Assembly: GCA_963978905.1 (NCBI GenBank)
Contig: OZ022257.1
Span: forward strand, 31,263,274-31,327,273
Direction of reading: 5' to 3'
Length of the DNA stretch: 64,000 nt
From: Trichostrongylus colubriformis
Taxonomy: Eukaryota; Nematoda; Chromadorea; Rhabditida; Trichostrongylidae
Positions 1 to 12,939 of the stretch are shown piece after piece; the first letter of the stretch is position 1, and every line of letters starts with the position of its first letter. The position numbers and the translations under genes are program-made. The notes under the pieces are model-generated. The model saw nothing but the letters and a program-made list of their open reading frames with translations, was not told where the DNA came from and did no database searches.

Positions 1-2449
1 ATTACTAGTTCAGGAGCATTGATCTGAGGAAGACACATGCTAGAGTAACGGCATCATTTGACACCACACCACTGTGAATGTACTGAATAGATCTCAACAG
101 AAGTTTTCGGTATAAGTTCTTCAAGCCTCCTGCAAGGCGTCCACGAGCTCAAGATATCAACAGAGATTAGAACAGTTTCATGTAGAACGGTTACATTGGA
201 CCATGCTTGATTCAAAAAGTCTCCGAGGTTGGGTAGAACGAACGGACTCAAAATAAGAGATGTTAGGCTTTTGGAGATTGGGAAACAGGTAAACTGAGAG
301 CCATCAAACGTGGAGAGGTGGATTAGAGTGAGTCTGTCTGCTCCATTTGCTCACCTCATTATCACAAGCGGATCAGTGCATCACTCATGCACTGTTAGAA
401 ATGAAGTTGATTAGAGGGTACCCGGATCTCCTTAAATCTGGTTTGTGGTATAGACAGTACTGTAAGTGTGTACCGTAGACTACATCCTCACAAGAGTCAG
501 TTTTCTGTAACTCTCGTACAGCTAATGTACGTAAATGCCGAGGGCAATTTCAAGCGGGGTGACACGCAATAACTTAGTTCCCAGCGATCTTGTTGTTGAC
601 CAGGAAAATATGGCGCTTTCCCATGAAAACTCGCCCATCTGTGCAGCAAAAGGGTGACTTGTTTGAAAGTAGACGGACATTCAAACGATGGGTACATCAG
701 CGCTGAGGAATTCGGTTAAACACTTCGTCGCATACGGCTGATACTGCCTCATCTGCTCGATTCTGGGTGGAATCAGACTTCGTGACACCTACGAAAAAGG
801 GACCGATTTACGCCAGGGGCTTCTGGCCTTTAATATCCGAGCATCACACGAAAATATTTCATTTCAAATACAACATGGAAAATCGTAATTGGTATGAACA
901 GTAGTGATTCCTTCTTCGTCGCCTTTATTTGAGAATTGATTCTATGCTGTCCAATAAGATATATACTCGAAAGAAATTGGACTAGAGCAGTGGCTCACCT
1001 GTCGTGCGAACGCGCCAGAGCTCCCTATGGACGAGCGCTACTTGTAGAGTTGGTTATGGGCGAAGTCTAAATGAATTGGCACTAATTTGCGAAATGAATC
1101 ACTTCAGATACGACGACGAATTGCGGACACATCGAACAAACGAACGAATAGTTAATCGCCTCTCATCAACTGCGTCACGTAATGCGGCTTAATAAATCGG
1201 AACGGCTGCATTTCATAGACTTCAATAGGAAGATACCGTAATACAAGTAACGCACGGGGAAAATAATGGAGTAACGTGAGGGCAAGTAACGGATGTGAGT
1301 ATCAAAACAGGAAGTAGACATTCGAAGGTATTGGGACACTCAGCCGCAACCTTCTCCGAGTTTAATGGAATTTTTTCATGAAAGGCGGTTAATGTCGAGT
1401 GGAAACGAAGGTAACGGAAGGTAGGGCGGTAATTTCTGAATGTCAGAAGAAAGCATACATTCATCAATTATGTCGGTAACGAGTTAGGAAATCAGCGCAA
1501 CTTTGAACAGTCCCTGCCCTCTTACCACAGAAGGCACTATGAGGAGTTTGCCACAGATAAAATAATGGTGATAGGATTAACTCAGCGTTCTGCTTTGCCA
1601 TGGATAGCTTGTGGATCCATTCACCAAGGCGACCAAGTACTTCATTCGGTGCTATCACAATGGGAGGGGGGGGGGGGGTAAACCGCTAAGGAAGCTTCTT
1701 TGATAAGTAAGAGGAGCTAGTAGGGGGTTCACAATGAAACAGCGCTCCAGATTCCAACAAAAAGTAGTCTTCCTTGCACTGACCGGTCAATTTGCTCTGC
1801 CATCTTCCTATCATAATCACTCACCTGCGAACGGACTTATATACCTACAAACCGACAGAGGAACAGGCACGAAAGGCAGTGCTCCCTATAATACATAGAA
1901 GAGTGAAAATGAAGCTCAAAAACAACAGTGATGGGTTCTTCCTTTTCCCTATCCACTCTCAACGTTTTACCACCTTCTGTAACGCAATATTAAATACACC
2001 GTTTGAGGAGCGGCTCGACCACGCCCCACTGCAGGCAAAAGGGCGTGAAGAGACCGCCTAAGAGACTATCAATGACCGGCCTATGTCCTCTCATCAAGAA
2101 GCGCGAACAGTGCCGTCAATCCGAACCAAGCTCTTCCGTCATTGTTCGGCAAAGAAAGCGGCCCGGAAGTGTATCTTGAGTGAATATAGTAGAACCATAC
2201 CGAAGAGGTTGAAGACAGTAATAGGGGTGGGATGAATATGGGAAAATCACTGCATATGAAAGCTGAAGTCCCTAACAGTATGAAAGTGAAGAAAAAAGGA
2301 ATGAAATGGTCCAAATCCCAAGTAATAAGATCCTCTTCCCGCCATCGATTCCGAAAAGGGCCGGCATAAAACAAGAGGCAGTTTTCAAAAAAAGGCACCT
2401 TCTCAGTTCCTCGAGTGGGCATTTCGCCACATTAGTCTTTTTACCAGAA
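1..2449. other. No gene recognised; unassigned DNA
   Basis: No reading frame here resembles a known family, and open frames stay short on both strands. A mono-G tract lies at 1666-1678. Around 2255-2330 a stretch with 'cctaacagtatgaaagtg' and 'gaaaaaaggaatgaaatgg' resembles the inside of the P-family MITEs at 9516 and 27640, so it may be a decayed fragment of that family. Confidence 0.5.
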
Positions 2450-4056
2450 AAGGGTTTCAAATCTCCATGGAACTTTGGAATGAGACTTAGGTGGATCTAT
2501 AGACTCTCGAATCTGATTAAAAATGTGAAAACCAAAATGGCAAAATGGCAAACTTAAGCGAGTTAGGAGGAGTTAAAGTTTGCGTGCGATTACTCATTGG
2601 CGGGGCAGTGTCCATTCAGAGCGGCTGACCCTGTCTTTTTATCAGCCGTAGCTCAGTGATAGTGCTCTCACTCCACAGATGGTAGATAGTGGGTTTGCTC
2701 TCCGCGGACGCTGAGATTTTTGCAATTTGCAATTTGGCTGCAATGAATACATCGATATTCATTGCAGCCGATCTTTGACGCCTTTTGTATTAGCGTCTGA
2801 CCTCAAGGCATGTGTCTTTTCATTCGAGGCTAAATACTTCCACCCATAATTTCCTATATTTTCAACAGTGAAAAAGATAAAAAAAACTCACTCCAAACTG
2901 TCAATTAGCAACACCTCATATGCGTCGACATCGGAAAAACATCACAAGAAATTTTTTTTTCTGTTCCCTGCATATCAGACTTTTCCTGACTACTACCATT
3001 CATGGCATTTGGTAATCCAGCCTGTTTGGATCCCAGTATCCCTAGTCCTTAGCCAGGTGTTATTTTGCAAAATGAATGGGATATTCGTGTTCAGGGGATC
3101 GAGATATTTCGGGAAACGAATTTTTGGCCGATTTGATAATTTGACCCTGACTTTGGGTAAGTGGGATGGCCATAGAACTATCACCTCCCTTTCAGTTGAT
3201 GAAAAGAAACCCGAAAAGTAAAAAAAGCACAAAAACAAATGTAGTAAAGACCTGTACCGCAGCAACTGCACCTGACAAGCTCCAAAAACGAACAGTCATC
3301 TTTTCCTGGCAAATATTCCCAAGTTCTCCTTCGTCAATGCATTGCTACCTATGCCTTCATGATTACCCCACCTTTCCGAAGAGAGGGTCAAAATATCGAA
3401 CTAGCCAAATAGTCGTCCCCAAGGTAATTCTGTCCTTGAACACAGATATTACATTCATTTTGCAAATAATACCTGGCTCACGCCTAAATTCTGAGACCCA
3501 AACAAGCTGAATTACCAAATGCGATGTATGGTAGTAATCAGAAAAGTCTAATAAGCAGGGAATGAAGAAAAAACCCCTTCAGATAATTCTATGATGTCAA
3601 TGCACGTGAGGTGTCACTACTGACAGTTTGGAGTAGATTTTTACTTTTTCAATGTTGAAAGTATGGAAATTTATGAGCGAAAGTACTTAGCCTCGAATTG
3701 AAGGATGCATACAGTACGGCCAGATGCGATTGAAAGCGCCAAAGATCGAAATTGATGTATTCATTGCAGCCTGATTGTATGTTACAAAAACTGCGGAGTC
3801 CGCAGGAAGTGAACACACTATCTACCAGTTGTGGAGCAAAAACACTTTCACTGAGCCAATTGACTGATAGAAGGTAAGGGTAAGCCGCGCTGAAGGGACA
3901 CCACGCCAATGAGTCATCGCACGCAAACCTTGTGTCCTCCCAATCGCTTCAGACGGCCATTTTGCAATTTTGGTTTTCAAATTTGTAATCAGCATTCGAG
4001 ACTTTACAGATCCACCTGGGTCTCCTTTAAAAGTTCCATGGAAATTTGAAACACTT
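2450..4056. mobile_element. Foldback-type element: long inverted repeat with about 0.7-kb arms
   Basis: The left arm (about 2450-3172) reappears in reverse complement as the right arm (about 3357-4056), around a spacer of about 185 bp. Anchors that pair include GTTTCAAAT with TCCATGGAA near both outer ends (2454; 4052), TTGCGTGCGAT.ACTCATTGGCG (about 2579; 3926), GGCTGCAATGAATACATC (about 2735; 3770), CTCCAAACTGTCA (about 2890; 3635) and TTTGCAAAATGAATG (about 3065; 3465). By eye the arms are around 75-80% alike with small indels. No transposase is visible, so this is a non-autonomous foldback or very-long-TIR transposon, or an old inverted duplication. A matching family elsewhere in the genome would decide. 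Confidence 0.75.
2639..2712 (+). other. tRNA-like (Pol III box) segment inside the foldback arm
   Basis: The sequence contains GTAGCTCAGTGATAG, close to a tRNA A box/D arm, and about 45 bases later GTGGGTTTGCTCTCC, a degraded B box/T arm. The acceptor ends CAGC and GCTG can pair, but the other stems are poor, so it is not a functional tRNA. The opposite arm carries a more decayed inverted copy near 3790-3870. A tRNA-derived SINE head captured in the element fits best. Confidence 0.35.
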
Positions 4057-6211
4057 CCCTGGTTAGACCCATAGCTTTCATTTCGATCATCTATTTAGAT
4101 CATTACGCCTACCAGTGTTTTCAAGTGGCACATTCATTAACAGCGAAAACTCCTCACAATCCCAACTTTCAAGATACATGGCGAGATTGCTATGATGGTT
4201 CTTCACTCAGCCATAATGAAAGCAGTGACAAAATTTTGTTTTAAAAGAGTACTTGCCTGCATTCCTGCTATCATAGCCTACATACCAAATAAAGAACAAG
4301 GTATGGATACCCGAAAATATTTGCGCTATCACATGAAATGATTGCGAGAGATTTATTGCAGAGGTTATTGATCTACGTGGATTGAGAGGAATGCCATAAA
4401 GATAGCATATTTGCTACGGAATCACCAAGTGGTACGGAGCAGTCCCGTAAGATGTGCATAGGAGGATGTCCATGATTTGGACTGACCCTATGCCAGACGT
4501 ACCATCGGACTGTGAACGCTAGACAACATTCAAACCTACGATCAAAAAGTGAAGCCGTAAAAAAACAGGCAAATAAAAAATAAGCTCAGGCTATTCAAGT
4601 AGTGATTTCAAAAGTTCCTTACAGATGTTCCTCCTCTGACGAGAGCACTGGGTAAACCGTTGGCATATACGCTTAATCTCGAGTAAATCAAGTCACAATG
4701 ATGGCCTATGGCACCTCCCCAAGTACATAGAGTAGTGCAAGGCCTCACATATAAGTTAACGTGCCGAAAATAAAAGGGACTAATTACATGAAACCACTAT
4801 ATGGATATAATCTTCTGATTCATCTAACAAAAACCAAGTACAACATGACAGTGGGTCACAGAAAAGCCATATGCCAAGCAATGGATGAGTTGTGAGACAA
4901 ACTAGTGTGGGGCCAAAATATGCGACGATATCAGTTTGGTCAGGATAACCCCATTCTGTCGATATACTCCGACATTGTCTTAAGTAAATCACCCTCGAAC
5001 TCAATCCTCAAAACAGCAGAGGTTTCCCCGATAGCAGTTGGTTCGTCGTGTTTCTTGTTTCTTCAAAGAAAACAAATGAACAAGGGCGGTGTTTTACTCA
5101 CCAGCCGGGGCTCCTGCACTATACTCAAGTGCGGTTCTCGGGGAACTGGTCTTTGGCGCGCCGCGCACTGGTGACCACCCGTTCCGTTTTGGGATCCAGC
5201 CACTGCCAGAAAAGGCTAGCAGTGTAATCGATTTCAAGTGAGAATGATCATTGCTACCGTATGAAAACCATCAGCCTGCAGAAAATGGCTGCCGCTCATT
5301 GCTCATTGATCTGCTTGCTGAGAAATACCGAAACTTGAGAAAAACCAAGAGCATTTTGCACGTACAATTTAACCTAATAGAAAGAATGATAATCGGCCTC
5401 TCATACCCCGCAAGAAATTGTGAAGGGTCTGAGTACGGAACACACCTAAGAATTGAAAGACGATGTATGTAGGTTGTTATAAGTATGCTGAGGTATGGGC
5501 AAAAGCTTCGTCTCACGGATCTCGAACCCGCACCCCATGCTTGTAGATTTTAATTCGATGTCAATGTATTCCCAAACAAAGCGTGCACCAACTGAGCAGT
5601 GGTTGCGCAATCCTCCCAGTAAGCTGGATATTCGAGAATCATTCAGAAAGAATTGAGGTCACGAAGGGACAAGTAAAGCCACTCCACCAGCATGGCCCAG
5701 GGTTCCAATTATGGACCAACGCCAGATCAGGCCACCCAAGTCTTCAACCTCTTCTGGGTCAGCGAAAAGGCAGCACGCGCGTCTCGTAGGATAAAAAATT
5801 AACCTACATATACATCGACTCCCCCCCCCCCTCTCCACCTCATTACAAGGGCCGAACCGCTTTCAAACGCCACTGCCATTGTGTAAGGAAGTGAAAGGCA
5901 TAGTATATAACAGAAGCGGATCAATCAAAGTTCAAACTCAATGCTTTGAATGTTTTTATTGTGTGAGAAAGATTTAGAGCTCAATTAGCTATTTAGGATG
6001 GAGCAGTTCGAGAATAATGTCATTGCCAGGCAGTTGAAAGCAAATACACAAAAGGAACCCCAACCGTGCTGGTTTTGAACTTTGGGATTCGGGTTTGAAA
6101 AAAGGGATGTTTTGGAGATATGAGAGGTCATCTTGGTATTTCCTATTCCAAATCGAGGTGGTGGTCTTAAGCAGATGAATAACTGGCATGCACAAAACTG
6201 TGAAACGAATT
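4057..6211. other. No gene recognised; contains a SINE-like piece and a C tract
   Basis: I see no coding sequence of a known family. The stretch holds the tRNA-derived repeat listed separately (5470-5612) and a mono-C run at 5821-5831. The right end abuts the assembly gap. Confidence 0.5.
5470..5612 (-). repeat. tRNA-derived SINE-like repeat
   Basis: Read on the minus strand, CTCAGTTGGTGCACGC (A-box-like, about 5585-5600) is followed by GGGTGCGGGTTCGAGATCC (B-box-like, about 5517-5535), the usual tRNA promoter order, with an enlarged spacing of about 70 bases. On the plus strand the adjoining text at about 5474-5505 (GTTGTTATAAGTATGCTGAG followed by TATGGGCAAAA) recurs at 28799-28830. Related text occurs at 25373-25390 and inverted at 25530-25553. 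A dispersed, tRNA-headed SINE family is inferred. Copy borders are not defined. Confidence 0.45.
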
Positions 6212-6411
6212 NNNNNNNNNNNNNNNNNNNNNNNNNNNNNNNNNNNNNNNNNNNNNNNNNNNNNNNNNNNNNNNNNNNNNNNNNNNNNNNNNNNNNNNNN
6301 NNNNNNNNNNNNNNNNNNNNNNNNNNNNNNNNNNNNNNNNNNNNNNNNNNNNNNNNNNNNNNNNNNNNNNNNNNNNNNNNNNNNNNNNNNNNNNNNNNNN
6401 NNNNNNNNNNN
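6212..6411. other. Assembly gap (200 N)
   Basis: Exactly 200 undetermined bases. The same nine bases, AAACGAATT, end the left flank (6203-6211) and begin the right flank (6412-6420). Confidence 0.99.
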
Positions 6412-6475
6412 AAACGAATTGGTCAGAAAGTTATGAGAATACTGGTACAAAAAAATTCATTCCCAAGTAAGTCAT

Positions 6476-6556
6476 ACGATATCAATATATATTATATAAT
6501 AAAATGTAATACATATGATATATATGATATATGATATATAAATATGATATATAATA
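6476..6556. repeat. AT-rich low-complexity tract (ATATGAT-like)
   Basis: Imperfect repeats of TATATGATATA and ATATAATA over about 80 bases, just right of the assembly gap. Confidence 0.8.
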
Positions 6557-9515
6557 AAAATTCGTCGATTACCTCGCTTGAGACCCGAAATATGGGCGGT
6601 GCGATCGCAACGTAGTGCCTCAGCCCTATGAACAAGACCGACAGTCGAGAGCGCGGAATACTGTAGGATGAGCGAAACCTTAGTGTTTTGCGAAGGAATA
6701 TTCGAAAGATCACTGCCAGTTCCGGTCATCTTTCATACTAAGAATAATTCCGATCATAGAGCTCTGTATGCGTGAAGGATCTGAAGCCACAAACTCATAA
6801 AAGAAAACGCGCTCATGGGGTGCACAGTTTGAGTTTCACAGATGTTCAAGTTCGGCACAAGAAGCATCCCTAATAAATCCCACTTAATCGAATGTATCGA
6901 TTGAATCGTAATAGTCCAAATGTATATATCGTATCCCATGGTTCCACGCAGTTAAGCATGTTCATAGTGGAGTTTTTGCGAAGGCAGCGACTGGCACTAT
7001 TAGCCATGTCTCATTGGTGGCATGGCATGAAGTTAACTAGCTGAATCTACACCTTTTGCGGCCGTACGCCGTGAAGAAAGTGAAATGTAGTCGCTGGTAT
7101 TGTTCACTTTGTGCTGTCGAGTAAATCAGCCATGTCGAGATGATTCACCCCAGGTCTCATTGCGACCCCAGTGGACGGTAGTTGTAACACCAAAATAAAT
7201 CAGGAACCAACAACTCTTACAGCTCTAACAACCGATCATCCACTACCATCACTTTTTCCCTTGATGGATCAAATGCGAGGCACCGGAAATCCCTCGATTG
7301 CTGCGCTGAACCCTGTATGGAACGTCACGCAGAGATGCAGGGCCCGAAAGAGATTTCCTGCACAAACCGGTAATCGATGGCTCGATGTTTAATTATGGAT
7401 CGACGACCGTTCCTAAAAAAGGCTCAGCAGCAAAAATGCAACTTCCAGGCAACCGTACACAATTCAGCGAGACCCACACCGAAATGAATGAAGAGTGAAA
7501 TTGGATACAGAGCCCTTTCGTTAATACAGAAGAAATTAGGACGGCGATCTTGGTTTGATGGTTCTTATCTATCGAGATCACCATAAAATGGAGGTTATAT
7601 AGTATAAATCAAACAAAAAAATATAAGAGAAGTTTAATTGCACACATGAGTCATCATCCTCACAGTCGCGTCTTCACAGTAAAAGTACTGGACAAAACCT
7701 TTACGGAGAAATGTAAACAACACAGGGATACGATATGATCAAAAATGAGAGCGGCATTAACGTCAGTCACGTCTTGATTCCCAACCGCGTGAGGCAGATT
7801 TCAGAAAGCGAATTCATTTGTCAGTTGACGGTATGACACAACATGGTCGGCCGGCACTGCAGCGATCCAGGTACCGCCCACTTTGCGGCCGCTTTTCAAT
7901 ATGTGGGAACATTGGTAAAGTCGTTGTGGTTTTATTGTGAGCAGACAGATTTTGGTAAAAGCAAAAAAGGAACGAGACGCGATGACAAAGAATAGGAGAA
8001 GTCCAGGGGAAGGGATCCAGAAAACCAGCCAAGACGGTTCCGAAACCGTACTCAAAAAGAAACATACACGTTTGAGCAAACCTGACAACTATAGTGTGTT
8101 AAATGTAGAAAAAATTAAATAAGGACAGGGATCGATTAGGGGCTAATTGTTACATCTCACATGCGATTCAAGAGCGAGCCAGATTTTACGGGAGATCCTA
8201 GCCCAGTGCCGCACGCAGGGTTACATTGAGTTCGAGGTTTTCGAGAAATATTACTCCTAACCTATCCCGACCATACTTCCCCCGGTCATTTCCTTGGTTG
8301 GAGTTATTGGAATAGTAAAGATGTACTTTCTCGCCATGAGACAAAATGCTGATCAATAATCTGGCATTGGTATCTGTACAATGTATGGTTATCGATTGAC
8401 GACGATTTAAGATACCACCTGATAACCTCCAAAATCACAAAAAAACACGCGGTAAGGCCGTTTCCCTCAAGCGTTTTCCTAACTACTTTTCTCCAATCTG
8501 ATCTGATCTGAAATACGACCTTCCCTTAGGAATTCTCCATTTCTTGCCTGAGCCTGTTCTGAAGTTAGACAGCGATAGTTGCTGTCGAGCATTTGCAGAA
8601 TGAATTCCAATCAGGAACAAAATCTGAACGAATGTGGCATTCGAGGTGTCCACGATAACAACGATGAATACGGTGACAATGAGTAATAATGTCAACATTT
8701 ACCCCATAGGAACTTATAGGACGTTGTACAAACAGAAAACTCCAAGAACGGCTCTTTTCCGTAACAATCCTTTCTTCTGAACTGTGTGGCATACATTTCT
8801 AAGTACCTTTAGCAATGTCCCGTGGTTTCCCGTGATATGTAAGGTTTACGGTCAGTATCAGATTCACTTGGGACGCCCCTAGACTAGGCTTGGCAGCTGA
8901 TGAGCGCCTAACTGATGATAAGAGGGAATCCCCATCCTTGCTGTGATCATTATGGCATGGCATGTAAAGCTTTCCATGACGAAGCTGCATTGTTCTCTGC
9001 AAATATCTTGCAAAATGACGCCAGTTATTGGTGCGTGAGGGGTAGGGGGAGGAGGGGGTGGGGGAGCCAGCAAGTGAGAAAATGTAGAAAAAATTAAAGT
9101 ATCTAAAGACATGGCTATCGTGCTTTCATTCCTTGCTTTCATTTCAAAACAAAACAAAATATTTGGAAATTATGAGCTGAAGTTGCTCGAGAAGAAGAAA
9201 GGTTTCCAGCCTCTTCAACCAAGAGAGGAAAAGTAGCACCACTTTCACAGCCCACGAGGCTTTCAGCATTTGTAACTCTTTCTAGTGATAATATAATAGT
9301 AAACGAAAAAGTGAAAAAGGGTAATTTTAGAGAGCTTTAAGTCGCGCGCGAAGTGGCGCAACACTGAACAAGGCTTTGTCGAGTCAGACTTCTGAAGTAA
9401 AGATCGAATATTGGGAATTCTGGCCATTACCATCACTGTATGATATATGCTGCGTAAAGGATATAGTGAAATTATCCAAGAGTTCAACGAGAAGTCAGTT
9501 TCACTAAACTCATTG
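6557..9515. other. No gene recognised; one weak signal-peptide ORF and a G-rich block
   Basis: The only frame with any protein character is minus 8483-8698 (71 codons). It begins MLTLLLIVTVFIVVIVD, which would serve as a signal peptide or membrane anchor, followed by a basic tail. It has no recognised homologue or splice context and may be chance. The rest shows nothing I can name apart from the G-rich block at 9039-9064. Confidence 0.35.
9039..9064 (+). other. Potential G-quadruplex motif
   Basis: Four runs of 4, 5, 5 and 5 G within 26 bases, separated by loops of 2, 4 and 1 bases. This satisfies the usual G4 pattern on the plus strand. It does not lie in front of a recognised gene. Confidence 0.6.
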
Positions 9516-10034
9516 CTTAAAGGCAGTGTTTGGGGAAATTCGGCAGAAAAGTAAAAGAAGTAGTGAATGTGAAAGTCAAGATGCCTAGTAACAGGACAGC
9601 GAAGAAAAAACGGATGGAAATGGCCAAAAACCCGAGAAATAGGACCCCACTCCACCGTTGATCCTCGATGTGGAGCACCATCGTGAAGAGGCGGGTGGTT
9701 CGGACGAGTGTTCCATTGGCGTGTTGCCATGTTGTAAACACGAATAGATGTTCGAGAATGAGAAAGCAACCCTTTTCTGGAATGCGCTTAAAGCCAAAAG
9801 TGAGAAAGCGGGCCGCGATACCTTCTATTCCCATCCCAGCCAATCAGTCGCTAGGAGGCGGACCGAGCACAGTAAGGCGGCTCGAGCAGAAAAGGCCGCC
9901 TCTGCCACAGCTTGGGGGCGCGCCCCTCGTGGGAGATTTCGCCGCAAATAGGCTTTCCAAACCCGTAGTTTTCGAGTGAATGACTCCTCTTAGGGATTCT
10001 CATCACCCACATTACCCCTAACACTGTCTTCAAG
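9516..10034. mobile_element. MITE family P, copy 1
   Basis: The left end CTTAAAGGCAGTGTTTGGGG (9516) and the reverse complement of the right end, CTTGAAGACAGTGTTAGGGG (10034), form terminal inverted repeats of about 25 bp. The left half, with GTAAAAGAAGTAGTGAATGTG and ACGGATGGAAATGGCCAAAA, is closely matched in reverse complement at 27900-28108. There is no transposase, so it is non-autonomous. I could not define a target-site duplication. Confidence 0.7.
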
Positions 10035-12939
10035 ATAAGCTCGCACAGCCACTTCACTAAGAGCTACTAGCTGAGTACCATTCTACACGTCCAGTGGAAA
10101 TATAGAAAATTGGATGACAAAGGGCCTCCACTTCCCTTCTTTTCCGCCGCGGTGCAGGAGGAGCCGACACTGCGTCGCGAAACTTCAAAAGCGCGAGACA
10201 TTTTCAGAACGAACGTGGTGAGCAATCAAAGTCAAGTACCAATCGACGCGCCTCCACATGGTGCCTGCGTGCAGCGCACCTCCGTAATATTGGACCCCGA
10301 AAAAAAGAAGAAGGAAAATGATGGACTACACTTCTAGAAAAAGTGCAGGTAGTGCGTCTCGAGAGTCCAACTGGTCGCGAGACAATGCATTTTGTTTGAA
10401 ACCAGTTGCGTGTTTCTACATAACAATTTCCTGGTCCGAAAACTTGCAGGAGTCACTAGCTAGACACGAAACATGAGTGAAATCAGAGCTGCGAGTTCAC
10501 TACAAATCATCAAGACAACTAAGAGGCACACATACAGTGGAGCGGACGAGCATAAAACACGTTGGGGAGAGGGCTGACTTCCAGAAGCAATATAACTTCG
10601 TTTCCGCTCCGACACACAGAAGACTACTCTATTTCTTTGGTCCTAGAGCTTCGCAGTCACTCAAAAACATGTTTCAGTAGTTCACCTGCGGTCTAGAATT
10701 CTAGTGAGTGATTAGTTTTCCAAAACTCTTCGGTACCTTTAAAGGTCATCGAGTGGAATGCTTGAAACCCGACCAAAAGTATAATTGAGACCTTGCATCG
10801 AAAAGCGAGCAGGGCTCAAACGTTCCAGCTGAAGTGAAAGACGAGGGAGGCTGCTTCTCGCCATGTCGAGCATATGCAAACACCGCTCTTGTGCACCTGG
10901 CTGAGAATAGGGTCATTAGAGCGCAACCACTCATGGAAAATGACCTCAGAGTGAGGCAGAGCAAGGAGACACCGTGTAATGGGAATACTGAAGGTGAAAT
11001 AGTCCACTTACTGAGGGGGAAATCGGTAAATTAGCAAAGCCAAGGATTTTCCAATCATAACAAATCAAAAACAAACACAGCACCTTCTCGGAGTTGTGAC
11101 AGTGGATGTGAATGCTCATGTAATGCGTATCACCGTCACATTGATATAGGGAGCCTCATTTCCGCGCTACCGGCAATAACATTTCGCATTTTCACATACC
11201 CGCTGTTCAGCACCCCGGATGCATTTTCAAAGGTTAGCCAAATTTTCGTAACCACTGCCTTTGAGAAGAAATGTCGTCTTTTCGAAAGCTGATGCAGGCG
11301 TTGCGTATCTGCGCAAACGATGCGCGAACTCACACTATTCGCTAAAAAGGGCAGCAATCAATGCGAGTACCTGATATCCAGCTGAGACGTCGAGATCAGT
11401 CCCAGAAAACTGGTTAATAGATAACAGGAAAAGTCTGGAGTCTAGGACAACACCTGTCGTATCTGATGTGTGTAGGCTCAGTGTCAGCAAAGCTAGGGTG
11501 TGAACGTTACACAATGCGGAAGCAGAACATACGCATCTTACAAATACGCATACGCATCATCCATGTAGAAATATTCTCGACAGAACACAAAAATCAAGAT
11601 TGATTCCCGAAATCGATAGTTCTGGGATGGAACACTTCAAGTGCCTTCTAATACAATTCTTCTGGATGGATTAGTGAACTTCTGGCGGATTTCTCACAAC
11701 AAGAAACAAGTCTTTTAAAACATTATTGAGCTATACGTAGTAGAAAATGAGAAAACCTCGGCACTTCGGTGTCGGAAACAACGAAAAATCGTGCTCGAAC
11801 GAGAATGTGCATGAAATAAAGCGACTGGGCATCTGCCGCGATGGTAGGTTCTTGTCAAAACCACCTGTCGCCGACACGCATCATCCATAATGAGCTTTTT
11901 AGATGGCGTGCAGGTTAACCATCTCCTATTGGGTCAACAAGTTCGTCGGCATTATGGAAGGTGACCCAAATCTGCAAAGTGTCCTTTCTTCCGATTTTTT
12001 TTACTTTTCATCTATTGTACCGCCTTTCGACAACTACGCGCTTTCTGTCATCTTCCTTATCTTATGGCCCTGACGGCGCACCGCAGTAAAAATCAACAGG
12101 TTTTTTTTGGGACGTGCGTTAGGATCATGGCACGCCACGCGTAGAATCGCGTGCGGTTCTGATGTGGCGTGGTACGGTATCCGATGAGAGAGGGTTTAGC
12201 AATGGGGCGCAAAAATGTACGGTACCCTGCATTGCTTCTGCCTTCCACATTTTTCTTTTGGGGCACCCTTTTCATTATTTCATTTGGATTATCGAATTTT
12301 AGTCGATAACATACCTCCCGTTCAAATTATTCCTTCAATCAAATTTCATCATATTAGATAGTATTTCGCATGCGGTTCCCGAAGCAACCAGTGGTCTCAA
12401 AAACATGGTGAGGTTCTGCCATGCAAACCCAGTACCATAATATTTTTTCATTTTTCGTGAACAACAAAGTATTCCTGATTGCTGCTTTAGTTCAATTGTT
12501 TCTTTGAGAGCAATTAATCTATGCTAATCGCCATTCCCACGATGACTGCAGATACTAGAAGAAGTGATTCCGGCTGACTGTAGAATATGAAAGAGCATTG
12601 AATGAACTGGGTTGAATGGCCAAAAAAACGCAAGAAATAGCATCTCCCCCTAATCCCTTCCTTCCCCTACATCTGTTTGGCTAGCCGCTGAGGTCAGATG
12701 CAGACGGCGAGGCACCATACCAGCCAACGCCGCCATCGGCTCAACTCGCCCAATGACGCGCTGTAGCTCGAATTGAACACTCTGAAGTCGCGATAAAGGC
12801 TACAGGAAGTGCTTTATCAATGCATGTTTCGTCACAAATTATCTCTTTTCATCTTATTTTTCTTCTCCTACATTAGTTCCGCGCTGTCGCAGGGTCTGCT
12901 GTACTTGTCAACGTCGCCATTTGTTCCTATGCAGGCACT
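10035..12939. other. No gene recognised; possible P-family fragment
   Basis: I see no convincing coding exon or RNA gene. Around 12580-12660 the text GAATATGAAAGAGCATTGAA and ATGGCCAAAAAAACGCAAGA resembles the left interior of the P-family MITEs, suggesting a decayed fragment. Confidence 0.45.

Noticed and set aside
2639..2712. Functional tRNA gene
   Set aside because: Box-like motifs are present but the anticodon, T and acceptor stems do not pair properly, and the copy lies inside a repeat arm.
5989..6534. Frames of over 130 codons around 6200
   Set aside because: They are open only because they cross 200 undetermined bases.
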